Positions 16,167 through 25,792 of a DNA stretch of 64,000 nucleotides are shown one piece after another (position 1 is the first letter of the stretch; each line of letters opens with the position of its first letter). The stretch is from an uncultured Desulfobacter sp. (GTDB lineage: Bacteria > Desulfobacterota > Desulfobacteria > Desulfobacterales > Desulfobacteraceae). Where the stretch lies: contig NZ_OY781882.1 in NCBI RefSeq assembly GCF_963677125.1, forward strand, positions 5,788,501 through 5,852,500. Reading direction: 5' to 3'. Made by a program: the position numbers and the translations under genes. The notes under the pieces were generated by a model, which worked only from the letters and a program-made list of their open reading frames with translations, was not told where the DNA came from and ran no database searches.

Positions 16167-19100
16167 ACCACATAATTTGCCGGAACACCAGGGGTTTGCC
16201 GGCCGGTTAGCCGCGACCTTTGTTGAATCCAAACTGACATTGATCGGTATTGTTGCCTCGCTTTTACTCGGATTTATGGCCATTACCATGCTGCCCAGAG
16301 AAGAGGAACCCCAAATTAAGGTGCCCATGATTGACGTCATGGTTGCCATGCCAGGGGCCACTGCCAAAGAGGTGGAGCAGCGTTTGAGCATCCCCATGGA
16401 GAAGCTGCTCTACGAATTGCCCGGTGTGGAGTATATCTATTCCACCTCCATGCCCGGACAAAGTATGCTGATTGTCCGGTTTTATGTGGGCGAGGATCTG
16501 GAAACCTCTATCGTCCGGTTGAACCAGAAGTTGCAAACCAATTTTGACCGAATCCCCCACGGCGTTTCCCAACCGTTGATCAAACCGCATACCATTGATG
16601 ATGTGCCGATTCTGGCGTTGACCTTTCATTCCAAAGCCTATGACCATTTTATGCTGCGACGGCTGGCCGCCCAGGTGGATGATGAGGTGAAATCCATCTT
16701 TGAGGTTTCTGAGACCAAATTGATCGGCGGTACCCGCCGCCAGGTGCGTGTGCTGTTTGATCCGTTGCAGCTGGCAGCCCGGGATTTAACGCCCTTTGAC
16801 CTGATTAATCATCTCACCCAGGCCAACCGCCAGTGTTTTTCAGGCAGCACCCAGGCCAATAATCGGGAAATGCTTGTTCAAACCGGCACTTTTTTGGAAA
16901 CAGCCGAAGATATCGGCAATATCGTCATCGGTGTCCATAGTGGCAACCCTGTCTACCTGCACCAGGTGGCAAAAATTATTGACGGACCCGAAGAGCCCAA
17001 ATCCTATGTGCTGTTCGGCACCAAGGACCGCCATGATCCGGAAGCCGCTGTAACCATTTCCGTGGCAAAGCGGCCCGGGGCCAATGCCGTTGACGTGGTG
17101 GAACAGGTGCTACACAAGGTAGATCAGCTCAAAGGCAGCCTGATCCCCGGCGATGTGGCGGTTACCGTCACCCGGGATTATGGAGAGACCGCAGCTGAAA
17201 AATCCAATGAACTGCTGTTTCACATGGCCATTGCCGTGTTCGGGGTGGCTTTACTCATTTTGATTTTTCTAGGATGGCGGGAGTCCATCATTGTCATGCT
17301 GGCCATTCCCTCGACCCTGGCGTTGACCCTGCTGCTGTTTTATTTACACGGTTACACCTTGAACCGGATCACTCTGTTTGCCCTGATTTTTTCCATCGGT
17401 ATTCTGGTGGACGATGCCATTGTGGTGGTGGAAAATATTGTCAGGCATATGCGCCTGCCGGAGAACCGGTCCCGTTCCTTTAAAGACATTGCCATCATTG
17501 CGGTGAGTGAAGTGGGTAATCCAACTATTCTGGCCACATGGGCCGTCATTGCGGCCATTTTACCCATGGCTTTTGTGGGCGGACTCATGGGACCGTACAT
17601 GCGGCCGATCCCTGTGGGGGCCTCTGCGGCCATGGTATTCTCCCTAATCATCGCGTTTACCATTACCCCCTGGGCCGCTACCCATATTTTAAAACGCAAA
17701 CAGGCGGTGGCATCGGGAGACACACAAGTTGTGGTAAAGGGCCATGATCCAGATCATGCCCCGGATGATCCGTTTACCCGGTTTTATCATCATATCATGG
17801 ACCCGTTACTTTCCCATGGCGGGTGGCGCATCCTGTTTTTCTGCATCATCATTGCCATGCTGTTGGGTTCCTGTGCCATGGTTGTATTGGGCCTGGTAAA
17901 GGTAAAGATGCTGCCCTTTGACAATAAATCGGAATTCCAGGTGATTCTGGACATGCCCGAAGGCGGTACCCTGGAGCAGACCACCCGGGTGGCCATGGAG
18001 ATGGCCCAGGTAATCAAACATGAACCGGATGTCACCGATTATCAAATTTACGCTGGTACGGCTTCGCCATACAATTTCAACGGTTTGGTTCGACACTATT
18101 TTATGCGTTCAGGGCCGAGTGTGGCAGACATTCAGGTCAACCTGGCATCCAAGCAGGATCGTGACCGGCAAAGCCATGAAATCGCCAAAAACGTGCGTCC
18201 GGCACTGGCGGCCATTGCCAAAAAATACGGGGCCACCATCGCTGTTGCCGAAGTGCCCCCGGGGCCGCCGGTTCTCCAGACTCTGGTTGCCGAGGTTTAT
18301 GGCCCCAACGACACCTCCCGCCTGGCTTTGGCCAAGAAGGTCAAACAGATTTTTGCCCAAACCGATGGGGTGGTGGATATTGACTGGTACCGTGAAAATG
18401 ATCGTGAAAAGACCATTATCACGGTGGACAAGGAAAAAGCGGCCCTGCACGGCATCAGCGAAGGTGACATCACCGAAGCCGTGAATATGGGCCTGTCCGG
18501 ATTGTCCGTGGATCTGTTCCACCAGCCCCGGGACAAGGAAGAAATCGATATTGTTTTTCAACTACCCAAAGCCGAGCGCGCCCGGATCGATTCTCTTTTG
18601 AACATTGGATTGCGAAATCCCAGGAATCCGGCATCGGCCCTGACGCCGTTGCGGGAACTTGTGACCTTAAGCCGGGTTCCTGTGGAACAGCCCATCTATC
18701 GAAAGAATCTGAAGCCGGTAATCTACGTAACCGGCGATGTGGCAGGCGCAGCAGAAAGTCCGGTCTATCCCATCCTTGGGATGAATAAAGCCGTTGCACA
18801 ACTGTCGGCCAAGGATTTTGGCGGAAGCCAAGATCATCTCACGATTTATAATTTAAAGCAGCCGTTCAACCAGGCCGAACCCTCTATCAAATGGGACGGG
18901 GAGTGGCATATTACCCTGGAGGTGTTCCGGGATCTGGGCCTGGCGTTCTGCGTAGTTATGGTGCTCATTTACATGCTCATGGTGGGCTGGTTTAAAAGCT
19001 ATATAACGCCCCTGGTGGTCATGGCGGCCATTCCGTTCTCTTTGATCGGTATCCTGCCTGCACACTGGGCCTTGGGCGCTTTTTTTACCGCCACCTCAAT

Positions 19101-19401
19101 GATCGGCTTTATGGCGGGTGCCGGGATTGTAGTGCGAAATTCCATTATTCTGGTGGATTTTATTGAACTGCGCCGAGGTCATGGCCTGCCGCTGGCCGAA
19201 GCAGTGGTGGAAGCCGGTGCCATCCGGTTCAGGCCCATGCTGCTGACGGCCCTGGCGGTTGTCGTGGGTGCGTCGGTGATCCTGGCAGATCCGATTTTCC
19301 AGGGCCTTGCCATTTCGCTGATGTTTGGTGAGATTGCATCCCTGCTTATTTCCAGGATGGCGGTCCCGGTGTTGTATTACATGGTCCAGAAAAAACCTTA
19401 A
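16159..19401 (+). CDS. RND-family efflux pump, inner-membrane permease
   Basis: A 1080-residue proton-driven pump with twelve transmembrane segments in two repeats and two large periplasmic loops. The first helix is near 20-42, and the N-terminal motif PREEEPQIKVPMIDVMVAMP is typical of the family. The proton-relay pair is D418-D419 in GILVDDAIVVVEN. In the tenth-helix region the usual lysine is replaced by arginine in GIVVRNSIILVDFIELRRG (R993), as in a known branch of RND permeases outside the AcrB group. Overlap with the adaptor gene and shared direction mark one operon. The substrate is unknown; no adjacent regulator is encoded, and heavy-metal CzcA-type methionine clusters are not evident. 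Confidence 0.93.
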   Translation: MTEPHNLPEHQGFAGRLAATFVESKLTLIGIVASLLLGFMAITMLPREEEPQIKVPMIDVMVAMPGATAKEVEQRLSIPMEKLLYELPGVEYIYSTSMPGQSMLIVRFYVGEDLETSIVRLNQKLQTNFDRIPHGVSQPLIKPHTIDDVPILALTFHSKAYDHFMLRRLAAQVDDEVKSIFEVSETKLIGGTRRQVRVLFDPLQLAARDLTPFDLINHLTQANRQCFSGSTQANNREMLVQTGTFLETAEDIGNIVIGVHSGNPVYLHQVAKIIDGPEEPKSYVLFGTKDRHDPEAAVTISVAKRPGANAVDVVEQVLHKVDQLKGSLIPGDVAVTVTRDYGETAAEKSNELLFHMAIAVFGVALLILIFLGWRESIIVMLAIPSTLALTLLLFYLHGYTLNRITLFALIFSIGILVDDAIVVVENIVRHMRLPENRSRSFKDIAIIAVSEVGNPTILATWAVIAAILPMAFVGGLMGPYMRPIPVGASAAMVFSLIIAFTITPWAATHILKRKQAVASGDTQVVVKGHDPDHAPDDPFTRFYHHIMDPLLSHGGWRILFFCIIIAMLLGSCAMVVLGLVKVKMLPFDNKSEFQVILDMPEGGTLEQTTRVAMEMAQVIKHEPDVTDYQIYAGTASPYNFNGLVRHYFMRSGPSVADIQVNLASKQDRDRQSHEIAKNVRPALAAIAKKYGATIAVAEVPPGPPVLQTLVAEVYGPNDTSRLALAKKVKQIFAQTDGVVDIDWYRENDREKTIITVDKEKAALHGISEGDITEAVNMGLSGLSVDLFHQPRDKEEIDIVFQLPKAERARIDSLLNIGLRNPRNPASALTPLRELVTLSRVPVEQPIYRKNLKPVIYVTGDVAGAAESPVYPILGMNKAVAQLSAKDFGGSQDHLTIYNLKQPFNQAEPSIKWDGEWHITLEVFRDLGLAFCVVMVLIYMLMVGWFKSYITPLVVMAAIPFSLIGILPAHWALGAFFTATSMIGFMAGAGIVVRNSIILVDFIELRRGHGLPLAEAVVEAGAIRFRPMLLTALAVVVGASVILADPIFQGLAISLMFGEIASLLISRMAVPVLYYMVQKKP

Positions 19402-19449
19402 ACAACACAGATATGCCCCCGGCAAAAAAGCCTGTGTAATACATTTCCT

Positions 19450-19480
19450 GTGAGCTATCAGCCATAAGCTGATAGCTCAC
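19450..19480. terminator. Perfect hairpin between convergent efflux operon and kinase gene
   Basis: GTGAGCTATCAG pairs exactly with CTGATAGCTCAC around a 7-base loop. It lies between two convergent genes, which fits a shared terminator, but neither side has a clear T-run, so factor-assisted termination or another role is possible. Confidence 0.45.
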
Positions 19481-19566
19481 CTTCCGTTATTCTTCATAAA
19501 TGTCATAGTCCGGATAGTATTTTTTTGCACATTCAATTGTTTCTCCGATGCTTGTTGTCCCATATG

Positions 19567-22104
19567 TTACCTTCTTTCCAGAACCTCCCGAACTTTTTTG
19601 AGCATGGCTGATCTGGAAAGGGGCTTTGCCAGCAATCCGCCAATGCCTATCGCCTCTGCTTTTTCATTGTCAACCCTCTCACTGAATCCTGTACAGATGA
19701 TTATCGGAATGTCCGGTCTTACGGATTTAAGCTCTGCGGCAAGTTCATCTCCGGCCATATTGGGCATGGCCATATCCGAGATAACCAGGTCAAAAGATTT
19801 GGGGGCGGCTTTGAAGGTTGATAGCGCTTCAACGCTGTTCTGATGTGTTGTAACCTGATACCCCATCCTCTCAAGCATTTGCGATCCCAGTTTTAAAATG
19901 GGCATCTCGTCATCAACCAGGAGTATATGCTCTTTTCCGCCTATGAGCTTTTCTGATTCGTCGATAAATTCAACGTGGCCTGATTGCTTCATTAACGGCA
20001 GATAAATCTTAAATGTTGTGCCTTTACCGATCTCACTGTCAACTTTTATTGTTCCCTTGTGATCCTCGACAATGCCGTACACAACAGAGAGTCCAAGTCC
20101 GGTTCCCTTTCCCTGTTCTTTTGTTGTAAAATATGGCTCAAAGATCTTGTTGATAAGCTCTTGGGGCATGCCGTGCCCATTGTCTGAAATGGATAACAGG
20201 GCATAGGCTCCGGCTTCAATATTTAGCTGATCCAGGCTTGAAGGCGCTATGTTGACCTGTTTTAGGCCAACACGTATCCTTCCTCCTTTTTCCAACACCG
20301 CATGATAGGCATTGGTAATGATATTCATCCCCACTTGATGAATCTGGGTTGGATTTGCCATGACCATACCGCAATCCTGCTGGATCTCCTGATTAATTTC
20401 AACGTAGGCCGGAATGGTCGATCTGGCCAGTTTGAGAACTTCTTTAAGAATATTTTGGATCCGGGTCGGGAGCATTTTATGCTCGGACTGTCTGCTGAAC
20501 GCAAGAATCTGGTTCACCAACTCACTGCCCCGTTTTCCTGCCTTTAGGATTTCCTCTACGTTTTCTTTTAAAACACTGTCGGGCTCAAGATCTTCGAGAA
20601 GTAATTCCGACATGCCGACAATGGGAAACAAAATATTATTAAAATCATGGGCAATGCCGCCGGCAAGGCTCCCGATGGATTCCATTTTGTGGGCCTGGTT
20701 CAATGCGGTCTCCAGCCTTATTTTTTCCTCCAGCGATTTTTTAAGGGCCTGTTCCGCTTTTTTACGTTCGGTAATATCCATATGAGTCCCAACAAGCCTT
20801 ACTGCTTTCCCCTCTTCATCGAAAACGGCATTGGCCCGACTCAAAATATCGACCCAGTGTCCCTCTTTGTGTTTCATTTTGAATTCGATTTTAAATCGAT
20901 CCCGATCTCTTTTAATCAGTTCCTTTTGCATCTTTTGGATCCGTTTAAAATCTTCTGAAGACGTTAATTGTTCCCAAATAGATAGGTCATTGGGCAGTTC
21001 ATGGTCTTCATAACCCAGCAGGCGCTTCCAGACTGCTGAATGGTAGATCTCCCCGGTTTCCATATTCCAATCAAACAGGCCGTCATTGGCAAATTCCATT
21101 GCAAGGGCAGATCTTTCCTGACTTTCGGCAAGCTTTGTGTTGGCCTGTGACAACGCTTGGGTTTTTACAGCGACCTGCCTTCGCAACAGCCAGACCATCA
21201 GAAGCGCGCCTAGGACCAGGATCGGTATTAGAATATAAACAAGGTATTTTATGATGTCCGAAAAAGAGACTTCGGGTTCCGGGAGTATCGGTCCAAACCA
21301 TTCGTCATAGAGGGCTTCATAGGTTCCGTTTGCAATGGTTATGGTCAGCCCTTCATTGAGCAATTCCAGCAATTCTCGGTTCCCGTCCTGAACAGCAATA
21401 CAAAATTTTTGCTCAAACCCGGATATGGGTTCGGCTGCCGGTTTAAGGCTTTGCTCTCTGGCACTTTCAATATCCACCACATTGTCGATATTGAGTTTTC
21501 TAAGAATCTGGTACCCCACCAGCTGCTGGATCATGACTGCATCGTGTTTTCCTGAAGATAATAACCGCATGGCCTCTTCAAAGGTTGGGGTCAGTATTAA
21601 CCGGGTGGTCAGATTGTTTTTAACCGCATATTCGTGGGCCGTATCTCCCTGCATGACAATGACTTCCTTGTTTTGCAAGTCAGCCTCATCATGGATGGTA
21701 TTTTCTCCTTTACGAACAAAAATTGTGCCGTGCATTCGCAGGTATGGCGCGGTGAAGTCAAGAAACGTATCCCGCTCTTTTGAATATGAAACCAGGGGGA
21801 GCACATCAATTTTGCCGTCAATAAGTGCCTGCTTAATTTCATGCCATGGCCCGACCTTAAATCTGACTTTCAGGCCAACGGCTTTTGTGACTTCGTTCAA
21901 CAACTGGACGGAAAAGCCGTCTGGTGAGCCATCCGGCTTTATGATGGAAAAAGGCGGGTAATCCAATTCACTTGCCGATTGAAGCGGATTGGTCCTGTTT
22001 TTGTAAGCGTTACCCTGCTCGGCTGCACGGATTGTTAATGTGTTTAACACAGTGAGCAGGCTTAAGGCCGCGATATACAATGAATTGAAGGGTGGTTTTT
22101 TCAT
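19567..22104 (-). CDS. Hybrid sensor histidine kinase with periplasmic amino-acid-type binding domain
   Basis: An 845-residue membrane sensor. After a signal anchor, a bacterial extracellular solute-binding (family 3) domain spans about 45-270 (LDYPPFSIIKPDGSPDGFSV, GKIDVLPLVSYSKERDTFLD, LLSSGKHDAVMIQ). A transmembrane helix follows near 285-308, then a PAS/PAC domain about 330-450 (HMDITERKKAEQ) and the HisKA helix with phospho-His H486 in GGIAHDFNN. The HATPase has DNGHGMP and GTGLGLSVVYGIV. A C-terminal receiver has predicted phospho-Asp D777 (VISDMAMPNMAGDEL). The binding domain should sense a small ligand such as an amino acid; which one is unknown. The ribosome site is weak. The downstream target is not evident. 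Confidence 0.92.
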   Translation of the reverse strand: MKKPPFNSLYIAALSLLTVLNTLTIRAAEQGNAYKNRTNPLQSASELDYPPFSIIKPDGSPDGFSVQLLNEVTKAVGLKVRFKVGPWHEIKQALIDGKIDVLPLVSYSKERDTFLDFTAPYLRMHGTIFVRKGENTIHDEADLQNKEVIVMQGDTAHEYAVKNNLTTRLILTPTFEEAMRLLSSGKHDAVMIQQLVGYQILRKLNIDNVVDIESAREQSLKPAAEPISGFEQKFCIAVQDGNRELLELLNEGLTITIANGTYEALYDEWFGPILPEPEVSFSDIIKYLVYILIPILVLGALLMVWLLRRQVAVKTQALSQANTKLAESQERSALAMEFANDGLFDWNMETGEIYHSAVWKRLLGYEDHELPNDLSIWEQLTSSEDFKRIQKMQKELIKRDRDRFKIEFKMKHKEGHWVDILSRANAVFDEEGKAVRLVGTHMDITERKKAEQALKKSLEEKIRLETALNQAHKMESIGSLAGGIAHDFNNILFPIVGMSELLLEDLEPDSVLKENVEEILKAGKRGSELVNQILAFSRQSEHKMLPTRIQNILKEVLKLARSTIPAYVEINQEIQQDCGMVMANPTQIHQVGMNIITNAYHAVLEKGGRIRVGLKQVNIAPSSLDQLNIEAGAYALLSISDNGHGMPQELINKIFEPYFTTKEQGKGTGLGLSVVYGIVEDHKGTIKVDSEIGKGTTFKIYLPLMKQSGHVEFIDESEKLIGGKEHILLVDDEMPILKLGSQMLERMGYQVTTHQNSVEALSTFKAAPKSFDLVISDMAMPNMAGDELAAELKSVRPDIPIIICTGFSERVDNEKAEAIGIGGLLAKPLSRSAMLKKVREVLERR

Positions 22105-22183
22105 AAGCCCAAATTATTTTGATGCCATGAAGCTAACATCCGCGTGACTTCTGCAACGATGGGGATAACTTTTTAGCATTCTA

Positions 22184-24013
22184 TTATTCTATACTGTCCG
22201 TAGAACCATTGGCAATGGCCCTCAACTCTTTTACGAATTTTTTCATTTGCTCTGACTGTGAATTCAGTTCCTGTGAGGCGCTTGCGGACTCTTCAGCGCC
22301 GGCGGCGTTCTGCTGAACGACTTTATCCATTTGTGCAACGGCAGTATTCACCTGTTGTACCCCCTGGGCCTGTTCATCAGATGCACCTGCTATTTTTTCC
22401 ACAAGGGTTTGCACGTTTTCCGTACTTTGGCTCACTTCCTTAAATGTGTCATTGGTCCGTGTGGCAATCTCACTGCCGGTTTTAACCCTTTCAATGGTCT
22501 CCTGGATCATTTGGGCTGTATTTTTTGCTGCCTCTGCGGCCCTCATGGCAAGATTCCTGACTTCGTCTGCAACCACGGCAAACCCGGCACCCGCCTCCCC
22601 GGCCCGAGCCGCTTCAACCGCAGCGTTCAATGCCAGAAGATTGGTCTGGAATGCAATTTCATCGATTGTTTTTATGATTTTAGAAATTTCCTGGCTTGCA
22701 TTATTGATTTCAGCCATGGAATGCGTCAACTCATCCATTGCCTGATCCGCTTTTTCGACAACATGGCTGGTCTGGGTCATTAAACGATTGGCTTGTTTTG
22801 AATTTTCAGCATTTCCTTTGGCCATCGAAGAGATCTCCTCCAGGGACGCTGACGTCTCTTCAATGGAGGCTGCTTGTTCTGTGGCACCTTCTGCAAGGGA
22901 TATACTGGCCTCGGACACCTGACACGAAGCATCGGATACCTGGTTTGAACTATTGTCCAAATTTTTTATGACATGGCCAAGGGGAACGGTGACACCTTTG
23001 ACAATAAACCACACCGGTATGGCGATGCCCAAAAGAAGAATCAGGCAAAGCATCGCTGTGCCCCATTTAAGATTGGAAAGACTCTTAAATGATTCAGATG
23101 CATCATTCAAATAGACAAGGACGCCGATTTGCTGACCGTTGAAGCTTGTCAAAGGTACCGTCGCCACCATGTAATTCCCTGATCTTTTCTTGTGGACAAC
23201 CGTTTTGCCTGACATCAGAATGTCAGATGAGATCACCTGATCGGTAATCTGTTTGTTGGTTGAACTGACAAAAACAAAATTTTTGCCTATAATTGGATTT
23301 TTTTCAGGGTTCTGCAGTTTGGTGGCAATGGGTAAGAATTCTTTGTTCATATAAACAGCAATAAGCTCATTTTTATTGGATATACTGTATTTAACAACCG
23401 GATCAAACGTCGAGAGTACCTCCACAGATCCTAAATACGTGTTGTCGTCTGAAAAAATAGGTGCCAGCCCTCTGATGGCAAATCCACCTCTTCCGATTTC
23501 AATTCCTTTGATCGCTTTATGGTCGCCTTGACTGATTTTAAGGATGGTATCCCGAAAAGACCTGAGATCGTCACTGATTTTCTGGTCGGGTTTCCAAAGT
23601 CGTAAAAGGCTTCGTGCCGGCGGCAGGTGAAAATGAATTCTGAAATTACCTGATTTTAAGGCCTCTTGATACCCTTGTTCCAATGGTGCGAAAAAGGACC
23701 TCAGTGATTTTCTTGCTTTCTCCATTTCCGGAGCTTTTCCATTTGATATATCTCCAGAATAGGCAATGTCATATGCATACTGGACGGCATCTGCTCTGCT
23801 GAAAAGTGATGCCAAAGAAAGCATCTTACCGGATATTCTGTCAATGCTTGTACGAATATCCGAAACTTTTGAATCTATGGTGGCGTCAAGGCTGGTGAAG
23901 ATCATTTTTTCAACCACGGAATTACCAAGCATAAAGAGGATGATTGAAAAAATGGCGATAATACTGATAACGGGGAATAATATGCGAGTGCCGAGTTTAT
24001 GCCTCTTTAGCAT
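22184..24013 (-). CDS. Methyl-accepting chemotaxis protein with dCache-type periplasmic domain
   Basis: A 609-residue chemoreceptor. Transmembrane helix 1 is near 8-32 and helix 2 near 312-335. The periplasmic region between them carries FRIHFHLPPARSLLRLW and GFAIRGLAPIF, features of the double-Cache family dCache_3. A short HAMP-like linker follows, then the methyl-accepting signalling domain, whose hairpin tip contains IDEIAFQTNLLALNAAVEAARAGEAGAGFAVVADEVRNLA split over residues about 430-470. I use ATG 24013 because AAAGGAT lies 7 bases before it; the frame extends to a TTG at 24040 without better support. It should bind CheW and CheA at the inner membrane. The ligand is unknown. The kinase gene follows on the same strand. 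Confidence 0.92.
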   Translation of the reverse strand: MLKRHKLGTRILFPVISIIAIFSIILFMLGNSVVEKMIFTSLDATIDSKVSDIRTSIDRISGKMLSLASLFSRADAVQYAYDIAYSGDISNGKAPEMEKARKSLRSFFAPLEQGYQEALKSGNFRIHFHLPPARSLLRLWKPDQKISDDLRSFRDTILKISQGDHKAIKGIEIGRGGFAIRGLAPIFSDDNTYLGSVEVLSTFDPVVKYSISNKNELIAVYMNKEFLPIATKLQNPEKNPIIGKNFVFVSSTNKQITDQVISSDILMSGKTVVHKKRSGNYMVATVPLTSFNGQQIGVLVYLNDASESFKSLSNLKWGTAMLCLILLLGIAIPVWFIVKGVTVPLGHVIKNLDNSSNQVSDASCQVSEASISLAEGATEQAASIEETSASLEEISSMAKGNAENSKQANRLMTQTSHVVEKADQAMDELTHSMAEINNASQEISKIIKTIDEIAFQTNLLALNAAVEAARAGEAGAGFAVVADEVRNLAMRAAEAAKNTAQMIQETIERVKTGSEIATRTNDTFKEVSQSTENVQTLVEKIAGASDEQAQGVQQVNTAVAQMDKVVQQNAAGAEESASASQELNSQSEQMKKFVKELRAIANGSTDSIE

Positions 24014-24373
24014 ATCTATATCCTTTTTGTTGTAATTCAAACTGGTTAAAAAAATTTCATAACAGGTAATTCATGAAAAATATCCATATAGTTAAAATTC
24101 AAATTATTTAATGACGATAATGTGTTATGGCTTGATCCGCTTCTTGTAATATAGCGAAAAATTTTAGATTGTCATAGCACAATGTCTATTTTGGGCACAA
24201 TTATTTGTTCCATATATGGCGAATTTTTCGTGAGATTCGTCAAAGAAGCATTTCTTCGCCTGTTTTTAACAAATCCTATTGAAATTGTTCATGAATCAAT
24301 CGTTGATATGTCAGTCTCTGTTCATTTAGTATATATCCATATCAGATCAATTTTCATTCTTTTCGGAGGCAAT
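24014..24373. other. Intergenic region upstream of the hydrogenase block
   Basis: About 360 AT-rich bases between two divergent transcription units (chemoreceptor, minus; cytochrome and hydrogenase, plus). It must hold promoters for both. I see ATTGTCATAGCACAAT near 24169, a short inverted pair (ATTGT/ACAAT), but no -35/-10 or sigma-54 pair that I would call with confidence, and no gene. Confidence 0.4.
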
Positions 24374-24775
24374 ATGGTTCGCAGAAAACTCGTTTTCGCG
24401 GCACTGATGGTTGTCACCACGATCGTGGCAACGGCGGCATTGGCCTATGAAGTCAAAGAGCTAATCGTGCTGGACCGGCCTGACGGCAACACGGAGCTTA
24501 ACAGCTGGGTCGGGCCTGTAAAATTTCCCCACGGTCTTCATGCCATGAATGTATCTTGCTTCGGATGCCATCACAAAGATTCGGATCAGGAACTGGGACG
24601 GTTTGTTCCCTGCAGACAATGCCATACGGATGAAAATCCGCAAGAATCGTCCGGATTCTATCGCGCATGGCATTCCAGCGAACCGATCAGTTGCCTTGGA
24701 TGCCATACCCGGACCCGCACAAAAGGGGGCAAAACCCCTGTGGGCTGTACCTCGGCATGCCATAAACCGCTTTAA
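24374..24775 (+). CDS. Class III (c3-like) multiheme cytochrome c
   Basis: A 133-residue periplasmic cytochrome. The signal peptide covers about 1-24 (ending TAALA before YEVKEL). Four haem sites are visible: C62-C65-H66, C80-C83-H84 and C107-C110-H111 as CXXCH, and C125-C129-H130 with one extra residue (CTSACH). Upstream histidines in KFPHGLHA are positioned as axial ligands, as in class III cytochromes. It lies 17 bases before the hydrogenase small subunit and is almost surely its electron acceptor in the periplasm. The frame is open from 24182, but GGAGG just before ATG 24374 and the signal peptide fix the start here. Confidence 0.9.
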   Translation: MVRRKLVFAALMVVTTIVATAALAYEVKELIVLDRPDGNTELNSWVGPVKFPHGLHAMNVSCFGCHHKDSDQELGRFVPCRQCHTDENPQESSGFYRAWHSSEPISCLGCHTRTRTKGGKTPVGCTSACHKPL

Positions 24776-24792
24776 GCAACAAGGAGAGTGTC

Positions 24793-25758
24793 ATGAGCGG
24801 CAAAAATCTGTTCCATGCGTATAAACTCAGCCATGGTGAAAAAAAGATTAGTCGGCGCGAATTCATGAAGTATTGCGGTACCATGGCCGCCTTTATGGGA
24901 ATGGGACCGTCCTTTATCCCTGAAATTGCCCATGCTGTTATCGCCAAAAAACGGCCGTCTGTCGTCTACCTGCACGGTGCTGAATGTACCGGATGCACCG
25001 AAGCGCTGCTCCGGTCCCATATGCCCTTTTTTGACGAAATCATCATGAATACCATTTCCCTTGACTATTGTGAGACCATTATGGCCGCTGCAGGTCATGC
25101 GGCCCATGGCGCACTGGAAAAAGCCCTGAATAACCCGGAAGGCTTTATCTGCGTCATTGAGGGGGCCATTCCAACATTTCACGGCGGGGAGTACGGTAAA
25201 GTCGGTGGACAGACAATCTTTCAGCTTTGTGCAGGCGTCGCATCCAAGGCAAAGGCCGTCATTGCCATGGGGACCTGTGCCTGCTTTGGCGGTGTCCAGG
25301 CAGCTGCTCCCAACCCTTCCGGGGCCAAGGGGGTGAATGAGGCATTAAAGGCTGTGGGGGTCAATGCTATTAATATTTCAGGTTGCCCCCCGAATCCTGC
25401 TAATTTTGTGGGAACGGTGCTTTATCTGCTCACCAAAGGCATGCCTTATCTGGACACCTGGAACCGGCCCTCTATGTTTTATGCAGAGACGGTTCATGAC
25501 CAATGCCCCCGCCAAAAGCATTTTAATCGCGGGGAATTTGCTTTGAGTTTTGACAGTCCTGAAGCAAAAAAAGGCTATTGTCTTTATCAACTGGGATGCA
25601 AAGGGCCTTTTACATACAATAACTGTCCCACAGCCCTGTTTAATCAGGTCAGCTGGCCGGTCCAGGCCGGCGCCCCATGTATAGGGTGCAGCGAGCCTGA
25701 TTTCTGGGATAAGTATTCTCCTTTTTACCGGCCTATCATGGATGGTCCCAAAGGTTAA
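24793..25758 (+). CDS. [NiFe] hydrogenase small subunit, Tat-exported
   Basis: A 321-residue iron-sulfur subunit of a periplasmic hydrogenase. A twin-arginine signal (KISRREFMKYCG, R21-R22) is followed by a hydrophobic stretch. The proximal cluster motif is C65-C68 in HGAECTGCTEALLRS, with CACFGG and SGCPPNP supplying further ligands. The C-terminal cluster region has QLGCKGP, YNNCP and APCIGCSEPDFWD. It passes electrons from the active site of the large subunit to the c-type cytochrome encoded upstream. AAGGAGA precedes the ATG. Length agrees with group 1 enzymes. There is no C-terminal membrane anchor, so the enzyme is soluble in the periplasm. Confidence 0.95.
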   Translation: MSGKNLFHAYKLSHGEKKISRREFMKYCGTMAAFMGMGPSFIPEIAHAVIAKKRPSVVYLHGAECTGCTEALLRSHMPFFDEIIMNTISLDYCETIMAAAGHAAHGALEKALNNPEGFICVIEGAIPTFHGGEYGKVGGQTIFQLCAGVASKAKAVIAMGTCACFGGVQAAAPNPSGAKGVNEALKAVGVNAINISGCPPNPANFVGTVLYLLTKGMPYLDTWNRPSMFYAETVHDQCPRQKHFNRGEFALSFDSPEAKKGYCLYQLGCKGPFTYNNCPTALFNQVSWPVQAGAPCIGCSEPDFWDKYSPFYRPIMDGPKG

Positions 25759-25792
25759 TCTTTTCTATTTTGCATAGAGGAGGCCCAAAATA

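Noticed and set aside
19485..19575. Minus-strand peptide reading like a real C terminus (SIGETIECAKKYYPDYDIYEE type) after the kinase stop
   Set aside because: No start codon or ribosome site was found in that frame, which runs back under the kinase gene; at most a relic.
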